Assembly: GCA_030407315.1 (NCBI GenBank)
Contig: JALQPE010003102.1
Span: forward strand, 1-37,784
Direction of reading: 5' to 3'
DNA: 37,784 bases
Origin: Asparagopsis taxiformis
Lineage: Eukaryota > Rhodophyta > Florideophyceae > Bonnemaisoniales > Bonnemaisoniaceae
Shown here: in pieces, positions 37,019 through 37,784 of the stretch
Numbering within the stretch: position 1 is the first letter of the stretch
Layout: each line of letters starts with the position of its first letter
The notes under the pieces: model-generated
Seen by the model: only the letters and a program-made list of their open reading frames with translations
Databases searched by the model: none
What the model was told of the DNA's origin: nothing
Position numbers and translations under genes: made by a program

Positions 37019-37520
37019 TTTGTTTTGCTTCCACATCGAGACTATTTTTCTGGCGCCATCAGGAGGCCATCCTGCACTTCCATTCATCTTTCCCAGCGGA
37101 GTATCCTCATTATGACCCCCTTACAGCACTCGATCCTTCCCGCTCATTCGACCATTTTTCTTTTATACGCGGGTACCTATGAGAATCACGAAAAGTACCC
37201 CCTGGATTCGCCCGTTCCAATAGTCCACTCCGTTCTGCACCTCTCTCGGATTTCTGGTCCATGTGGAGCTGTTGACTGGCAAGTGACAGGGGCATTTGGG
37301 GGACCATTTTTAATGCCGAAATTCTGCAAAACATATGCAATTTTTATCCCAACCGGCAATTTATTGGAATCGAGGTGCGTGATGGCATTGAGAGGGTCAG
37401 CCAACATATCGATATGTCTTTTATGGATAGATGGAGCGAATGAATGTGGTCGGGGGCATTGTATGATTGTGGAGCTTTGTTGCGGTGAGATTGAAATACC
37501 TGGACGCACGTGGAGCAAGC

Positions 37521-37642
37521 ACATTCGGCCATACCAAGCTGACATGCGCCCCATCCCATCCCGAACTGGGAAGCTAAGTCGCTTCGGGCGAGTTTTAGTA
37601 CTGAGGTGAGGGATCACTCGGGGAATCGCTCGTGCTGAATGT
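37521..37642 (+). rRNA. 5S rRNA copy 61, 122 nt
   Basis: One T is gained in the T run at positions 73-75 and one G in the run before GAATC. It is followed by T5-G-T4. Confidence 0.9.
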
Positions 37643-37784
37643 TTTTGTTTTGCTTCCACATCGAAACTATTTTTTCTGGCGCCATCAGGAGGCCATCCTG
37701 CACTTCCATTCATCTTTCCCAGCGGAGTATCCTCATTATGACCCCCTTACAGCAGCTCGATCCTTCCCGCTCATTCGACCATTT
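37643..37784. other. Partial spacer at the window end
   Basis: The first 142 bases of a spacer, cut by the window. Three small differences from the consensus are visible: longer T runs near 37643 and 37670, and an extra G in ACAGCAGCTCG near 37755. No gene is seen. Confidence 0.85.

Larger units (their letters stand above)
1..37784 (+). repeat. Tandem array of 5S rDNA units, 622-bp period, 61 gene copies
   Basis: The same unit recurs head to tail across the whole window. The distance between successive 5S starts is exactly 622 bp from copy 6 to copy 54, except 621 bp between copies 10 and 11. In the outer units it ranges from 618 to 627 bp. All copies point the same way. No unrelated sequence interrupts the array and neither end of it is reached, so the true array is longer than the window. 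Tandem 5S arrays separate from the 18S/28S repeat are common in eukaryotic nuclear genomes; they supply 5S rRNA for the large ribosomal subunit and are transcribed by RNA polymerase III. Confidence 0.97.

Noticed and set aside
36845..37609. 254-codon frame across two repeat units near the right end
   Set aside because: It reads straight through a 5S gene and a spacer and is long only because local indels removed the usual stops. The same region in interior units is not open.
1..37784. CRISPR array or satellite of unknown function
   Set aside because: The period is regular, but spacers are identical rather than unique and each unit contains a complete 5S gene, so this is rDNA.

Overview
The whole window is one head-to-tail tandem array of a eukaryotic-type 5S ribosomal RNA gene. 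I count 61 gene copies, all on the + strand, with a canonical repeat unit of 622 bp: a 120-nt 5S gene and a spacer of about 502 bp. The window opens inside a spacer and ends inside a spacer, so neither boundary of the array is seen. I find no protein gene I can name, no tRNA, no other rRNA, no transposon and no CRISPR array.

The organism is a eukaryote. The gene has the three-part internal RNA polymerase III control region (A box, intermediate element, C box) in the same register as the animal 5S gene. It ends in a T4-G-T4 terminator, and it lies in a tandem array unlinked to 18S/28S sequence. The conserved blocks (CGGCCATACC, TTTAGTACTGAGGTG, TCGGGAATC) are eukaryotic. I cannot place the lineage more closely from the sequence alone.

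Layout: (1) About 1-3137 holds copies 1-5 and the spacer before copy 6. These units differ from each other mainly by one-base insertions and deletions. (2) About 3138-33719 (30.6 kb) holds copies 6-54. The units appear identical except for one missing C in a C run near 6094-6098. (3) About 33720-37784 holds copies 55-61, again with many small indels, some inside the 5S gene. Divergence confined to both ends of a window that never leaves the array, dominated by indels in homopolymers, looks more like poorly polished contig ends than biology. Copy number and interior identity should therefore be treated as assembly-dependent.

The spacer is the only place where something beyond the 5S gene could hide. 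It carries an open frame of 142 codons starting in the last bases of the 5S gene (4046-4474 in the reference unit), with a base composition by codon position that looks mildly coding-like. It also has a perfect 14-bp palindrome, a CACGTG motif just upstream of the gene, and a weak A/T-rich element about 25-30 bp upstream. I describe one reference unit in detail (5S copy 7, 3930-4049, and the following spacer, 4050-4551). The other interior units repeat it every 622 bp.
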